Origin: Schistosoma haematobium | Taxonomy: Eukaryota > Platyhelminthes > Trematoda > Strigeidida > Schistosomatidae | Reading direction: 5' to 3' | Assembly: GCF_000699445.3 (NCBI RefSeq) | Contig: NC_067197.1 | Span: forward strand, 13,274,152-13,338,151 | Length of the DNA: 64,000 nt | In this document: positions 24,366 through 36,439 of the stretch, piece after piece | Layout of the letters: every line of letters begins with the position of its first letter | Position numbering within the stretch: position 1 is the stretch's first letter | Made by a program: the position numbers and the translations under genes | Notes under the pieces: model-generated | What the model saw: only the letters and a program-made list of their open reading frames with translations | The model's database searches: none | What the model was told of the DNA's origin: nothing

Positions 24366-26530
24366 TAACCACAATCTGTCTATTCTATAGAACCTACGTA
24401 TATTTTCTTCATCTTTATTCAGTAATTTAGCTTTTAAATGTATTGTTGAGTGTACGTATGTAAGGAAGGAAGTTTGGTTAAAAATGAACCTCAATTTTAG
24501 TTGAGTAAAATTAGCTAATCGGTAGCCCTCAGCTACACTAGTGAAGGGAATTAGTCTTGACTAAATGGAGATAGATGGATTTCTTCAAAGTTATTTGTAT
24601 ATCTCATTGATGAGTATATTTTATTATAAAATATCAGTTTAACTCTTTGGATAAATTATCTCCAAATAACAGAGATTGTTATATCTAGTAATCATAATAC
24701 GTTTATTGTGTGAAAGACGTCAGGCGGCTGGTGACTAATTATTATGATAGGTACATTCTTCTCAGTTAGGAGTTATAAAAGTAGATTTGAGTTTCAAAGC
24801 AAGTTTTCAATTGCTCCAACGTATTTACACCAGCCTGTTTGAATTGATGAAACCAGCCAGCAATGTTGGTTACTTAATAGTTTTTATGAAGAATACTTTC
24901 TTAGAAGATAATATGCTCGATCGTTTTTCTGAACATTCGTCAAGATTTAAATTATGAGTTACACAAAACTGGGTGTTAGTTGTACAGAATAGGTTAAGTG
25001 TAATGTTAGATCAGTAAAGTGAAAGGAAACTTGCTCAAAACATACGCTACAGTATTGTGTTCACAGAAGAACTATGTATATAGCTTTAAATGATTTGAAG
25101 CCTTCAATGAAAATTATACCTACGTGCATCACTGACACATCAAATGAACTGAAAAATGTTAGATATTTAATGTTTAACGGACGCAGATAAATGGTGGTTT
25201 TTCTTACCCCTGATATCAATTTATCATGAAAACTCTTATAAGTCAATTATAAAGGTTCTTTATATCAAAACTCCTTATCTATTATAAATGAATTAATTTT
25301 TCATTTTAAAGCATTTTATGACCAAACACTATTTTCTCACTGGTTAAAATATAGTTCAAGGTCGTCCATATGCTTTATTTCAACCTAAATAAACTTATCA
25401 GTGTTTTTAGATCTGATAGTCACAGGAATTGGGACTTTAGTGACTGTGTACATTAGTTTATACTGCCCTGTTTTCTGAAGATTATATGTATATCTGTGAA
25501 AAATAAAAACGATACATATACTAATATTAGTATTATTTAGTATTGACATGACGGTTTTCATTTTAATACTGAGCCAAATGGCTTGGCGATGTGAGGTCTA
25601 CCCCGACGTAGCTTATATCAGTGTATATGGACAACCACGAGCACGTATTTGACTTGGAAGTTGTCATAATGTTGGTTAGAGGCAGTTTAAAGAAAACCAG
25701 CAAATTTTAGGAAACCAGTCATTGATCGGTATACCTTAAAATAGATCTAAGTTATCAGCCAATCTATAAATGGTGAAGATGTGCTAGGTTGGCTATCAGA
25801 TCAGAAAAGGCAATTTAAATTTGCCAGCAGTGAAAATGTTATAATAGACGTGGGATTAATTCATGAAGTAAAAGTCTGTTGAACTAAACCATGTTGATAA
25901 ATGAAGACTACCCAGTCGGAGTCCGTTCTGTTAGGAACACTATATGACATGGCTCAGAATCAACTGCAGTGGTGCAGATAGACTTACACGATGTTGTTCC
26001 GTAGATCTTAGGTTTTAAAGTTATCTTACGTGTTTTGTTCCCTAAATTCATCCTCCTTTCTTCAATCACACTATTGTTGCCCAATGGTTTCTGTTACTAC
26101 TGATGGTGTCACCACGTTTACTACTCTGATATATCATCAAGATGATGTGATGTGGTGGCTTAAACTGGTTCACATATATGCCAGGTTCTAAGTTGAGTTT
26201 GACTGACCGACTGGAATTTTAAATCTTTCGAACAAGTTACTAATTACTTGTAAAGAAAATTTTAATTGCTCATTTGTTTTTAAAGAGTACGGGGATGATT
26301 TCTTTGTTTATCAAAGAATGAACACTCCACAATTAAACCATTCATTTCAGAACATAAAGTACCATCAAAACTGCATTCATACCTTATGAAAATAAATCGT
26401 ACTCTTGATAAATAAATGATAGTTTCTTGAGATAAAGAGTTAACTATAATACATGCTACAGTCAAAGAAGAAAGTGATATTCTAGACATTTCAAACTCTT
26501 CTTCTAACTGTAAACTATTAATAAGTTGAT
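24366..26530. other. No gene recognised
   Basis: AT-rich sequence with no supported gene or nameable repeat. Confidence 0.35.
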
Positions 26531-26690
26531 TAATTCACTTGATATTGTTTCACTTGAATCTTCCCATTGATGTTTTAGGACTGAAATTGATCAGTCTCTT
26601 ATTGGCATATGTGCATACTGTGCGTATTGCCTCGATATTGCCTTAATTTCCAAGCATTACAAGCAAAGATGGATAGTGACTAGCAGTGGA

Positions 26691-26735
26691 ATCCAGGACG
26701 CGCGTTTCGTCCTGTTTTGGACTCGTCAGCTGGAT
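26691..26735 (-). ncRNA. Sm-alpha-type hammerhead ribozyme, intact
   Basis: Stem I ATCCAG/CTGGAT, core CTGACGA, stem II GTCC/GGAC, core GAAA, stem III ACG/CGT with a 2-nt loop, and cleavage triplet GTC. Every invariant residue is present. This is the known schistosome minimal hammerhead with C at the free position 7. Confidence 0.85.
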
Positions 26736-26767
26736 GTACCTGCATCTCAGAGTGGATGTTCATTCTG

Positions 26768-26822
26768 GGACTCGAACTCAGTACCGTTCGCTTCAAACGC
26801 CATCGCGTTATCCACTTAGCTA
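26768..26822 (-). promoter_or_regulatory. Internal Pol III boxes of the Sm-alpha-like unit
   Basis: A perfect A box (rc 26812-26822) and a B box with one mismatch (rc 26768-26778) lie ahead of the ribozyme in the transcribed direction. Confidence 0.6.
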
Positions 26823-26883
26823 CTGAGTCCTGATAGCCACTTGCTTGTGCAATGGGTTGAAGTTTAATTCACTTGATATTGTT

Positions 26884-27227
26884 GATTGTCTAAACAAACC
26901 TATGTATGCTGATCAATTTAGAAAATGCGCTAATATAATTTTATCATAGAACTTTCAAATTAGTTAAATTGCATCTCACTAAACTAATGATCAATTCGAT
27001 GAATTCGGAAATCCATTATCGATTGAACAGTGTTTAATTCTATTTTCGATCTCACTTTAATGAAGAAAAAAAGAAAGAAAAGAAAACAACATAATATCGA
27101 ACAGGAAAATATGACCTTTTTGATAAAAATAAAATAATAATAATAATAATCTAAATGAAAACAAAATTATAATTGTCCACATGATAAAAAATTACTCGAT
27201 AATTATTGTAAACATTTTATTTGTTTT
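26884..27227. other. No gene; short AAT microsatellite
   Basis: An AAT run at 27132-27150 is the only feature. Confidence 0.4.
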
Positions 27228-27830
27228 AAAGATTCACTTTCAGTTGTATGTGGTGATTTCAATTCATGTGACTGTAGCTTCCTTACGTCACTAGGTCACC
27301 AAAATGTAGCAGATTTTCCTGCTCGTTTGGATGCTCATTTAGACTTCGTTTTCATTAATGATGTGGGTATATATGTGACTCGTAAACGTGCTCCATTGTC
27401 TAGCTCGGATCACTGTATAATTCGTGTTCTACCTACAGTATATGGAAAGCATGGGAAGAGTGCACTCCTACATCAAACCAAGAAAGTCAAATATAGGAAT
27501 TACTCAGAAGAAAATATCGGAAATCTGAAAAACATGTTTCATACGACTAACTGGGAATTATTTACAGATGACTCACTGGAAAACACTACTGATGTTATCA
27601 CTTGTTACCTTAAATTCTGCTTTGATACTTGTTGCCCCATATATATTTCGACAACGATAATTCATACGGTCAAATTGGAGTCAGATCTTGGGCCACTAAA
27701 ATGGAGAGCCCGTCAACAAACATCGTCCGATCTAAATGACGACAAAATAAAGGGCCTCACAAGCGGACTCTACCAACCCACAGCCTTACCAGGACAATTG
27801 GGGTCAGAGTACTGCAAAGTACATCTGTAA
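27228..27830 (+). pseudogene. LINE endonuclease fragment (CR1/jockey-like)
   Basis: The open frame starts upstream of the first usable codon with CGDFNSCDCSFL and continues through LDFVFINDVGIYVT and PLSSSDHCIIRVLP. These are the Asp-Asn and Ser-Asp-His blocks of an AP-type endonuclease C-terminal half. From about 27640 the homology gives way to a sequence of about 75 bases also found at 58860-58930 (GGAGTCAGATC, GGGCCACTAAAA), so the frame's last 50 or so residues are not native. There is no RT domain downstream. It is a dead fragment. Confidence 0.65.
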
Positions 27831-27960
27831 TCTTCAAGAAACTAGTGCTCCTCATACTATACGAACACAGCTAAATAGTAGTATCACACTGGGTTAACAA
27901 GATTCGAACTCCGTGGAGAGCGTTAGTTCCTTCAATATTGCAAATACACCGTGGTTCTAA
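27831..27960 (-). repeat. Degenerate head fragment of hammerhead SINE family 3
   Basis: Resembles the middle of the repeat at 47885-48085 in the same orientation (TGTAATCTT, AACTRGTGCTCC, then a GATTCGAACTC B-box-like block). The ribozyme half is absent. Confidence 0.45.
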
Positions 27961-28621
27961 ACGTCAAATATCACGAAATCAAGGTTCACCAGTTCTTACT
28001 CATTACAACTCAACAATATGTTCGAGATATTTGATAAATATACTTCAACTATAACTATATTCCTGATTGCAAAATATTTCACATAGAGTACTACCGACCA
28101 TTAGAAACAACGGTTTGGGTGAATAATAAGACCGTCAGCATATCATAGACATGATGTATGAATTATATACATAGAAAATCTTCACGTTACAATCCGTTGG
28201 TTTCGACATCCTAATCAATACTTTAGTCTGATCATTTTCATGGAAATAATCTCTAATGGAATAATTCAGAGTACATAGAGTGGAAAACAATTTTCCACCA
28301 CACAAATCTGTCCAATCACGTCTGAATGATGATAGCATTTATTCTAATGAATTTGACTCATTTCGAATGAGATTCATGCAGATGTGCATGTAGGTGAATA
28401 TCACGACTCAGTGATCACATATGGTCTTAGATTGTGTACAGGGTCGTATTAACTAACTATTCAGACTCAGATGAAATTCAGTGTTAGTATAAATGAGATT
28501 AACTCGTGCATCTCATGGATCTGGTGTGTGAATCCTCGTATTCATGCCACTCAATGGTTCGATAAATGCTTCATCAAAACTGATGGTTCACAGTTGGAAC
28601 CAATGTTCAGTGTGACAAGAC
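27961..28621. other. No gene recognised
   Basis: AT-rich, unclassified. Confidence 0.35.
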
Positions 28622-28950
28622 AGAAGTGATGAAAGTTTAATTCACTTGATATTGTTTCACTTGAATCTTCCCATTGATGTTTAGGACTGAAATTGATCGG
28701 TCTCTTATTGACATATGTGCATACTGTGCGTATTGCCTCGATATTGCCTTAATTTCCAAGCATTACAAGCAAAGATGGATAGTGACTAGCAATGGAATCC
28801 AGGACGCGCGATAGCGTTTTAAGCTAACGGTACTGGGTTCGAGTCCCAGAGTGAACATCAACTTTGAGATTCAGGTACATCCAGCTGACGAGTCCCAAAT
28901 AGGACGAAACGCGCGTCCTGGATTCCTGTGCTAGCCACTATCCATCTTTG
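28622..28950 (+). mobile_element. Sm-alpha-like hammerhead repeat, fold-back copy
   Basis: 28622-28810 is a minus-strand tail, almost identical to 26531-26700, reaching into the 3' half of the ribozyme (ATCCAGGACGCGCG). It then switches to plus-strand head sequence with a perfect B box GGTTCGAGTCC at 28836-28846, a complete plus-strand ribozyme at 28879-28923, and its tail. The switch occurs within a CGCG shared by both strands. The two ribozyme tails (28782-28810 and 28911-28945) can pair as a long hairpin. Confidence 0.7.
28879..28923 (+). ncRNA. Sm-alpha-type hammerhead ribozyme, intact
   Basis: ATCCAG/CTGGAT stem I, CTGACGA, GTCC/GGAC stem II with CAAATA loop, GAAA, short stem III and GTC. 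Apart from position 7 it agrees with the classic schistosome ribozyme. Confidence 0.85.
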
Positions 28951-31900
28951 TCTATAGTGATGGAAGTTGTTTGAATTTGACAGTTTCTCACTTTCTCATC
29001 ATCCTCACTCCTGATAGAATGAGATCAGATTGTTATCACTGTTAATATTATTAGTCACTATTGGATAATAGGTAGTTGTGTTTGTCGAGTTCTAGTGAGA
29101 ATTAGTCAGGTGATCAACTGACTGCAAACAGAACACAACAACCAGTGTTGAAGAAGTGTTTTTTAAAAACCATGAACCGTTCTAAGTTAGATCACCCTTC
29201 TTAAGGAGGGAAATTTCGATTATATCAGACTGAAATTGATTTTCAGTTGAAAAGGTCACATGACTTTTTAACAAATTATTATGGAAGACGAATATTATCA
29301 GAACTATGTGATATATTAGTGCAATGCATTTCGAACTATCTGATCACACTTAAAGTTGCGACGATCATTTATGTATAAAAATTAAAGGTCAATGAGACTA
29401 GAAGCCTTATCCATACGAAAATTTAAACCCCCTTTGTGTATTCGAAATGTATTACCCTAATATATCACATAGTTTTGATCATTTTCGTCTACTTATTACA
29501 CTATCAAAATTTATAAAAGAGACTAATTGCTTTAAACTATTATCGAGTCTAAATAGAGATAGATACGCCACTAAAAATAAAGTTTTCGAAAGATTTTTTG
29601 GATTTATATTTGATGTTGAAATAAAATGTTTATATAAAAATTAGGATTTGTGTACAGTCAATAAAATAAAAAAAATGATATGGAACGTTGATCAAGAGAA
29701 TTGCTTGTTTAATATAATATTCAATAAAATATTGAAGATTAAGTACTGATTCACAAGAAATTATTTCATTAGTTCTTCATTCCAAAGTTTCTCAAAGCTG
29801 GGAAAACTCATATTGTATGGTTTACCAACAACGGAATACTGTATATTCCCCATACTCCTTTATGAAATGTCTAGACGGATTGAGAGAGCTATCTGATTAC
29901 ATGCTAAACTATTTCAGTTCTGAAACTATTTGAGAACCACCGTCATAGTTACTAGTTCCAAGTATAAGCTAGGTATGGCTCATGACTGTCGCTTTTATCT
30001 TAGCGCACGTTATATGATAAGTCTAAATTTACACTGTTTTAAAAATCCATGTTACACAGGTATCACAGTAAAAAGTTTGTATGGTTGAAATAACGAGCGA
30101 TTTGACAGCTAAATCGGAAAATAAAAATAAAAATTTTGTATATCACTATTTATGGCAGTGGCAAATGTTGATCCTTTTATTAAGGTGGTTGCAAGGTGGC
30201 TAACAACTCTATCACAAACATCAATAACTCATGGTAAAAGAATAATCCCTCTAAATATTATTGTTCTCTTCAATGAAACAATAAATCTGCTTGGAATTCC
30301 GAATAAATAAATCAAGTGACTCGAATCAAATGGCATATCGTCCATTGGTTACGAATAAAAAATCTATGACAAAATCTTACATCTTGACTGAATTTGGAAC
30401 TAATCAAGCTGAAGATTTATCCGTAAGGACTCCAAAAGCTTTATGACTTACTTATTAATTCACTAGTAATCCATCACCTATCTGTTCCTAAATGTTAACA
30501 AAGTTACTAGTTTGTACAATTAAATCATTAAACTGAACTCGTTAAAATTAATTTAAAAAAGATACAATTCACAAGATGCATCATTACAATTTGGCTAAAT
30601 GATAAATTTCAGCAAGTACATCCAGTAAATGAATGACTTCATATTGATCAATTTTCAAACTTACTACTAAAGAAATCTTAATTTCATTTTGTAATACACT
30701 TAGCCTGGTAACTAACTGCATTATATTCACTGATCAGTAAACTAGATTATTTCAATGGTTATTATTCGACCCGGAAGTTGACGTATATTTTCCAATAGTC
30801 ATCACTATATTAAAAGTTTGAAAGGTCAATTCACATTATGATAATTTTGTTGTTAGTAAATTATGTAATTTTACCAATTGTCATTCATCTAATATAATGA
30901 CCAAATGACCTCTTATAATGTTTCACATGATACAATCGGAAAAACGACTTCAATTTTCTGTGTGTTTGTATTGCTGCTTTTTTTCGTCTTTTAGAATGTT
31001 CTGACCTTACGTTACACCAAATGTTATTTCTTTGTTTGAACAGTCTAGATATGTATATTTTCTTTTTTTATTTATTTAAAGAAACGCTTTGATCAATAAA
31101 TTATACTCACATAAACACACTCAAGTTAGTAGTTCACCACAATCCAAGCTTTACAGCTTTGGCAGAATATTCATCAATAAAATTGTTCTTGGAAGTAAAT
31201 TTATAATGTTACTAAGTAAATTCAGCTAAAACGTGACTTTTACTATCCTGGGTTGCTCAGTTGATATAATTATTTTCAATTAATGTGACATGGCACAAGT
31301 GAAACGATAAGATACAAGCATTTAAGGATTATATTAGATTAAATTAGATTATAGTTACTATATCTTAATATAGTTAGGTTTAATGTAGATTGAATAATAA
31401 ATCGACTTGGAATAAATTTTTACTTGAGTAACACTTACCACTGATTAGTCAATAACTTTCTGAAATTGGACGAACAGCATCAAAATCTTCACGAAATCCA
31501 ACTTTGGATGCAAATTGTTGTACTTAACTTAGTTTGTGTTTTTTTTATGTAAACAACTATTGTCATTATTATTATTTTGTTATCAAACCAAAAGTGTACT
31601 TAATCGACTTTAAATAAATAAATAACTATCAAATTCGTTAAACACTTTCAGACAGTTGTAACAAATATTGAAAATTGATACCTGCTCACCAAATATTATT
31701 CCAGAGATTCTTAATTCTTCACCAAAAGTGATATCTCTGAATATTTCGATATACTATACATCTTCAGTTGATCTCGAAATATTGAGGCGAATATGAGATT
31801 TTAAGTCAGTATGGTTCAACCATTTCAAAGTCCTCACATCTTCTTTACTAAATATGGAACTTAATCTCAAATTAGAGACTAATTTTGTAACCACATTCAC

Positions 31901-32496
31901 TTTTTTGGAGATATCACCAATTGAGGTTATTGTCTTTGCTAACTTTTCCTGTCAGACTTTAAAATATTTCTAATATTTCACTGGAAATAATTTAATTTCA
32001 CAAACGATTGAAATTAACCTATCATCAGTCGTTACTTTGTTGTTTGCTTAAATGTAGAAAGGAAAACTAATTTCCTTTTACTGAAACTATTACTTAAAAA
32101 ATCACTTTATGTCTTATTACATTTACACTGTAAATAGCTGTAACTTAATTACTTTTTCTCTCAGAAACATACTCATAAACATGTACTAATAGGGGCAAGA
32201 AATAAGCCAAAACATATGTAAATGCGAATTTATTCCATATCCAACTATATTAGTACAATATTATAATACAGTTATTGATTAATAGTTTGAGTTGTTTACG
32301 TTTTTAAATCATTATTAAGTGAGTCAAACTCACTAAGGATAAATAATCAATAAATTATATTGCATTATTAACCCGATTTGTATATACTATAAGGTAATAT
32401 AACATTACAACTAGTCAATAATTGATGTACAAAAACTGCATTTACTATCTTATAACAATAACTGAAGATGGGGTTTTGTGGAGATTTTCGTAATTT
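28951..32496. other. Long AT-rich stretch without a recognised gene
   Basis: A few short frames (for example 29447-29644) have low-complexity, AT-driven composition. No repeat family was identified by eye. Confidence 0.35.
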
Positions 32497-32845
32497 CAAT
32501 AGTTGAAATCATGAGTCGATTGAAGCCCGACCACCATGGAAAACCTGGAAGGATTGGACGGCCGTTTCGTCCTAGCACAGAACTCCTCAGCAGTGCTCAT
32601 TCACGATTCCGCCCCCTGCGAGATTCGGACCCAGGACTTATCAGTCTCGCGCGTGAGCGCTTAACCATTAGACCACTAAGCCGGCATTTAACATTGTTAA
32701 TGTCTAACTTCAACCACTCCACGAAATCGCACCACTGATGAGTAGTCCCATACTAGGACGAAACGGCCGTCCAGTGCTTCCAGGTTTTCCATGGTGGTCT
32801 AGCTTCAATTGACTCATGATTTCAACTATTGAAATAACTCAAGCA
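32497..32845. mobile_element. Hammerhead SINE family 2, fold-back pair
   Basis: The left arm (32497-32690) is a minus-strand family 2 repeat with an exact A box (TGGTCTAATGG) and a B box (GGGTCCGAATC). The right arm (about 32720-32845) is the ribozyme and tail again on the plus strand. The tails run out to matching outer ends (ATTTCAATAGTTGAAAT on the left, its complement on the right), giving an inverted repeat with arms of about 100 bases and a spacer of about 120 bases. Confidence 0.75.
32551..32596 (-). ncRNA. Family 2 hammerhead, core kept, stem I damaged
   Basis: Core strands CTGAGGA and GAAA, GTC and stem II are preserved, but the 3' strand of stem I is CAATCC instead of CAGTGC, breaking two pairs. 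Confidence 0.6.
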
Positions 32846-33037
32846 TAAAAAAATCAACTAGAGTTATTTCATCGTAGTTTCCTGTAGCTAATACTCTCAT
32901 TACCGAAGTAATTGAACGTAAGATAATCGAGTCTGTTAAAAACTGAAAACTGTTATTGTTTAACTATGACTTATTAAATCACTATGACTACATTCTAGGT
33001 GATTATATTTCAAAATGATTATTTTTTATCATTATTT

Positions 33038-33430
33038 GCTTGTATCTTCTAATTGTTGTTTAGGAACGCAATTGATCGGACTATTGTTGATAAAGATCAG
33101 TGCTTATAAATCTTGTGACTTAAGACAATATAGAGACAATCCGCAGAGGATGCACATATGCCAACAAGAGACTGACCAATTGCAGTCCTAAATAAAGATA
33201 GGAAGATACAAGTGAACAACACTAAGTGAATTTAAACTTCACCCCACTGCAAAAGCAGGTGGCTGTCATGACTCAGTAGCTAAATGGATAACGTGGTGGC
33301 GTTTGAAGCAAACAGTACTGGGCTCGAGTCTCGAAGTGAACATCAACTCTGGGATTCAGGTACATCCAGCTGACGAGTCCGAAATGGGACGAAATCCGCG
33401 TCCTGGATTCCACTGCTAGCCAACAATCAT
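33038..33430 (+). mobile_element. Sm-alpha-like hammerhead repeat, permuted copy with inverted tail fragment
   Basis: From about 33124 the plus strand carries tail sequence (GCACATATGCC, AAGAGACTGA) followed directly by head (A box TAGCTAAATGG 33277-33287, B-like GGCTCGAGTCT 33320-33330) and ribozyme. This is the reverse module order of the 26.5 kb unit and is expected for a cut from a tandem array. Just upstream, 33038-33098 repeats part of the same tail on the minus strand (TTTAGGA...TTGATCGG), forming another fold-back. Confidence 0.65.
33364..33408 (+). ncRNA. Sm-alpha-type hammerhead with altered stem III
   Basis: Stem I, CTGACGA, stem II and GAAA are intact. The bases after GAAA read TCCGCG instead of CGCGCG, so the already minimal stem III loses Watson-Crick pairs. 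Activity is doubtful in cis. Confidence 0.7.
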
Positions 33431-33904
33431 TTTTGCTAATAAACTAAACTTGTTAAATATAGACCATTAAAACCGTACAACCGGGATTGGTTTACAGCCA
33501 TGATCATCTGTTGATCATAACTGATTGTTTGAAAAAAAATTACGTATTTGTGAAGTTTTAGACTAAAAATAAGGAATTAGGTCGCATACATTCGTCTATT
33601 TAAATTTATGCCTATAAACCATCATAAGTCTTCGATGCTTCCCAAGTGATCACAGTGTGATATGTTACAGTTTGAATGATTATTTCAATAAACAGCAAAG
33701 CTGAATTAATTCTAATTGTCTATCCCTAATTATACTTAATATGAGAGACAGGGATAAGCGGGGTCATAGGTCCTTACTCCTAAGAAGTTACATACTATCG
33801 AAGAAAAAAGTACATTGATTGACCACCAGTAACAGATTAACAACAAACTTGTTCAGTATTTAGCATTGATCAATTTCTAATGAAGACCTGCTCGGTGATT
33901 TTTT
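33431..33904. other. No gene recognised
   Basis: AT-rich spacer before SR2-like copy C. Confidence 0.35.
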
Positions 33905-35262
33905 ATTTTCATCAATATTTTTCATGTGGTACCTGCCTAACCTTAGCTTGTATTCTCCACAGTTACCAATATGTTTAAATTGTAGGAATGCGGCCCTTGA
34001 TTTGCCAATCCTCACCTTTACGTCTGCATCGGATCCTCCTTGTTCATCGATGATGCTTTCCGGGTACGTGAAATATTCCACATATTTCAGAGTTTCGCCA
34101 TTAAATGTGATTGAGTTAGTGTTATCCGTGTTGTATTTGAGGATCTTGGTTTTTCCTTTGTGTATGTTGAGGCCTACTGATGAAGAGACTGCTGCTACAC
34201 TGTCTGTCTCTATATGCATTCTTTGGTGTGTATGGGATAGGAAAGCTAGATCATCTACGAAGTCCAAATCTTCTAATCGATTCCGAGATTTTCATTGTAT
34301 TACATGTTTCGTCTCAGGTGTCGAGGTCTTCATAGTCCAGTCGACCACTAGAAGAAAGAGAAATGGTGGGAGTAAGCAGCCTTGTCTGACTCCAGTCCTC
34401 ACTTGGAATACAACTGTCGGTTGTCCTCCATGCACGATTATGCAGTGTAGTCCATCGTATGAATTGCGGACGATGTTGACGATCTTTTCAGGTACACCAT
34501 AGTGTCAAAGGAAAGTTTCCATAGTGTTCTTCTATCCACACCGTCGAATGATTCCTCGTAGTCAATGAATTTGATGCATGGTGGCGAATTCCATCCAACT
34601 GGTTGTTGAACGATGATCCGTAGTGTCACGATATGGTGTGCACAATCGATCCTTACAGAATTCAATCTGTTGATCTCCAAGTTCGGCGTCAAATGAATCT
34701 TCCATCCGGTTTAGCAACACTGTTGACAACGTTTCCTGATACTGACAGTAGTGTGATGCCTATGTACTTCTCACATTTGCTCAGATCTCCTTTTTCTGAA
34801 ATTTTGATGAGGTGCCTTCTTTCCAGTATGTCGGTGGCACTTGTTCTTTCTCTAAAATCTTTCTGAATAGGATTTGAAACATCTTTGTAGACATTATTTC
34901 TGTGTCTGACTTCAATGCTTCAGGTGGCATATTGTCAGGTTTTGCTGCTTTCCCACTCTTGATTTGTCAGATGGCCAGCCATCCTGATTTCTTCGATCGT
35001 TCGTGGAGTGACATCGGTAGGAAAGTCCATGTGTCCGGCGGATTGAATGCAGCTGGTAAATTCGAGAGTTCCCAGAAGTATCCTATCCACCTGTTCTTCT
35101 TTTCTTCAATCTCAGTGATAGGTTTACCCTCTTTATATTTGAATGATCACTCCGGTTTACAATATATCCATTCTAGTTTCTTCTTTGCATCCTATAATTG
35201 TCTCATAATTTCATCTTTTGCAGAAGTTTCGGCCATCAGGTATTTCAGATTTTAGGTTCTAA
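33905..35262 (-). mobile_element. SR2/RTE-like LINE, degenerate copy C (RT region only)
   Basis: Minus-strand RT fragment. Catalytic DFVDDLAFLSHTHQRM is near 34267, followed in element order by GLNIHKGKTKILKYNT and SIIDEQGGSDADVKVRIGK. Upstream RT blocks (INRLNSVRID, CIKFIDYEESFDGVDRRTLW) lie at 34692-34500, then the linker to 35262. The endonuclease and 5' UTR are missing. In 34220-34440 it is nearly identical to copy B, while further into the RT it diverges from both A and B. Confidence 0.75.
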
Positions 35263-35429
35263 AGCTCGTCTTCTCCCATAGTGAATAAACGCAAGAGGTG
35301 ATTCTTGGAGTTCTAACGAAAAACCGTGACCAATGGAATTCGACCGTAAAGAGTGTTAGGTAGTTACCCAGCAATGACGTTAAATAATGGTGGTACAATT
35401 TCGCAAATTGATTTAAGTTAAACGTGTAA

Positions 35430-35590
35430 ATCATTGGCTGCCAGTAAGGTAATGTAAAGGTCAAACTCCCGTTGCGAGGTCTAAGGGCACTGGGTTCAAT
35501 CCCTGGCACGGTCATGGATGCACACCGGTGAGAATCCCCATAATAAGACAAAGCACCTGTCCAGCACTTCCTACTTTTCGGTAACTGACC
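35430..35590 (+). mobile_element. Degenerate hammerhead SINE, family 2-like
   Basis: A B-box-like GGTTCAATCC at 35493-35502 is followed by a decayed ribozyme at about 35527-35573, where the core strands read GTGAGAA and CAAA. A family 2-like tail follows (CCAGCACTTCC). Ribozyme inactive. Confidence 0.55.
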
Positions 35591-36439
35591 AATTAAATTC
35601 AGTTCACCATGTAAAATACGATGCATATTTACATCTATTCAGTTAACTGTACATACCACATAATAATAAAGTTTCATGTGATTTATATATTTCACTTAAT
35701 ACTGATAATCAAAACAATTTCTTACCGATAAAACAAGCGAAGTTACAAAAAGTGAAGATATATGAAGAGATATACATGAATGGCACATGTTTTAAACACT
35801 AGATAGTTTTAATTTCTGGATAAAAAGAATGCAAATACGAGTGAAGAAGAAGAAGCCAATCAGTTTAATTCACTTGATAGGAAACAGATGACAATCAATT
35901 AATATGTAGTAACATTTAATGCGTACCTACTAAATTAACTGTATACCGCTATGTGGGCTTGCTGAGATTTTATATTTATGTGCTAAAAATGTCCAATCAT
36001 CCGATCCACATGAATGAATGCAGCAGTAAATTATTTTCCACATCCACTAGCAAAATATTCAGTGAGCGGATGCATAAAACTGGGATAAAAAGCAGTCTGA
36101 GGTCACCTTTCAAAGATGATTGACTTCAAAGTTCACGGTAATCTACGGAGAATCAATAAAATCTTGGATGGCTTCTGCGTACCTGGCCTTGATTAGCATC
36201 ATATGTGTGCACCCCAAACAACAGGAAGACTTAACTTTTCACTGTGCAATAAATTGAATCTGGTACCGAAGCATTTTATTGTGTGTTGTTTACACAGTTC
36301 TACATACAAACAACTGGCAGACCAAATAATATTTATTTTCATCAACTGTTGCAACTCAAAGAATTATTGGAAAACTGTGGGGATTCAGATACATAGTTAC
36401 TTGCTTAAGCCTGTTACCTTTCGTGAAGTAGCATAGGCC
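35591..36439. other. No gene recognised
   Basis: Unclassified, AT-rich. Confidence 0.35.

Larger units (their letters stand above)
26531..26883 (-). mobile_element. Sm-alpha-like hammerhead repeat, complete 334-bp unit
   Basis: Read on the minus strand: head with A box TAGCTAAGTGG (rc 26812-26822) and B box AGTTCGAGTCC (rc 26768-26778), then the hammerhead at 26735-26691, then a tail of about 150 bases. A 19-base sequence (TAATTCACTTGATATTGTT) occurs at both 26531-26549 and 26865-26883, offset by 334 bases. It is either a target duplication or, more likely given the copy at 33.2 kb, the start of a second tandem unit. The family matches the schistosome Sm-alpha satellite/SINE in its ribozyme. 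Confidence 0.8.

Noticed and set aside
32735..32741. A second, canonical-looking hammerhead core CTGATGA on the plus strand
   Set aside because: Alignment with the intact family 2 ribozyme shows the true core strand is shifted and reads ATGAGTA; the apparent CTGATGA is made by a chance substitution, and stem I then fails to pair next to the core.
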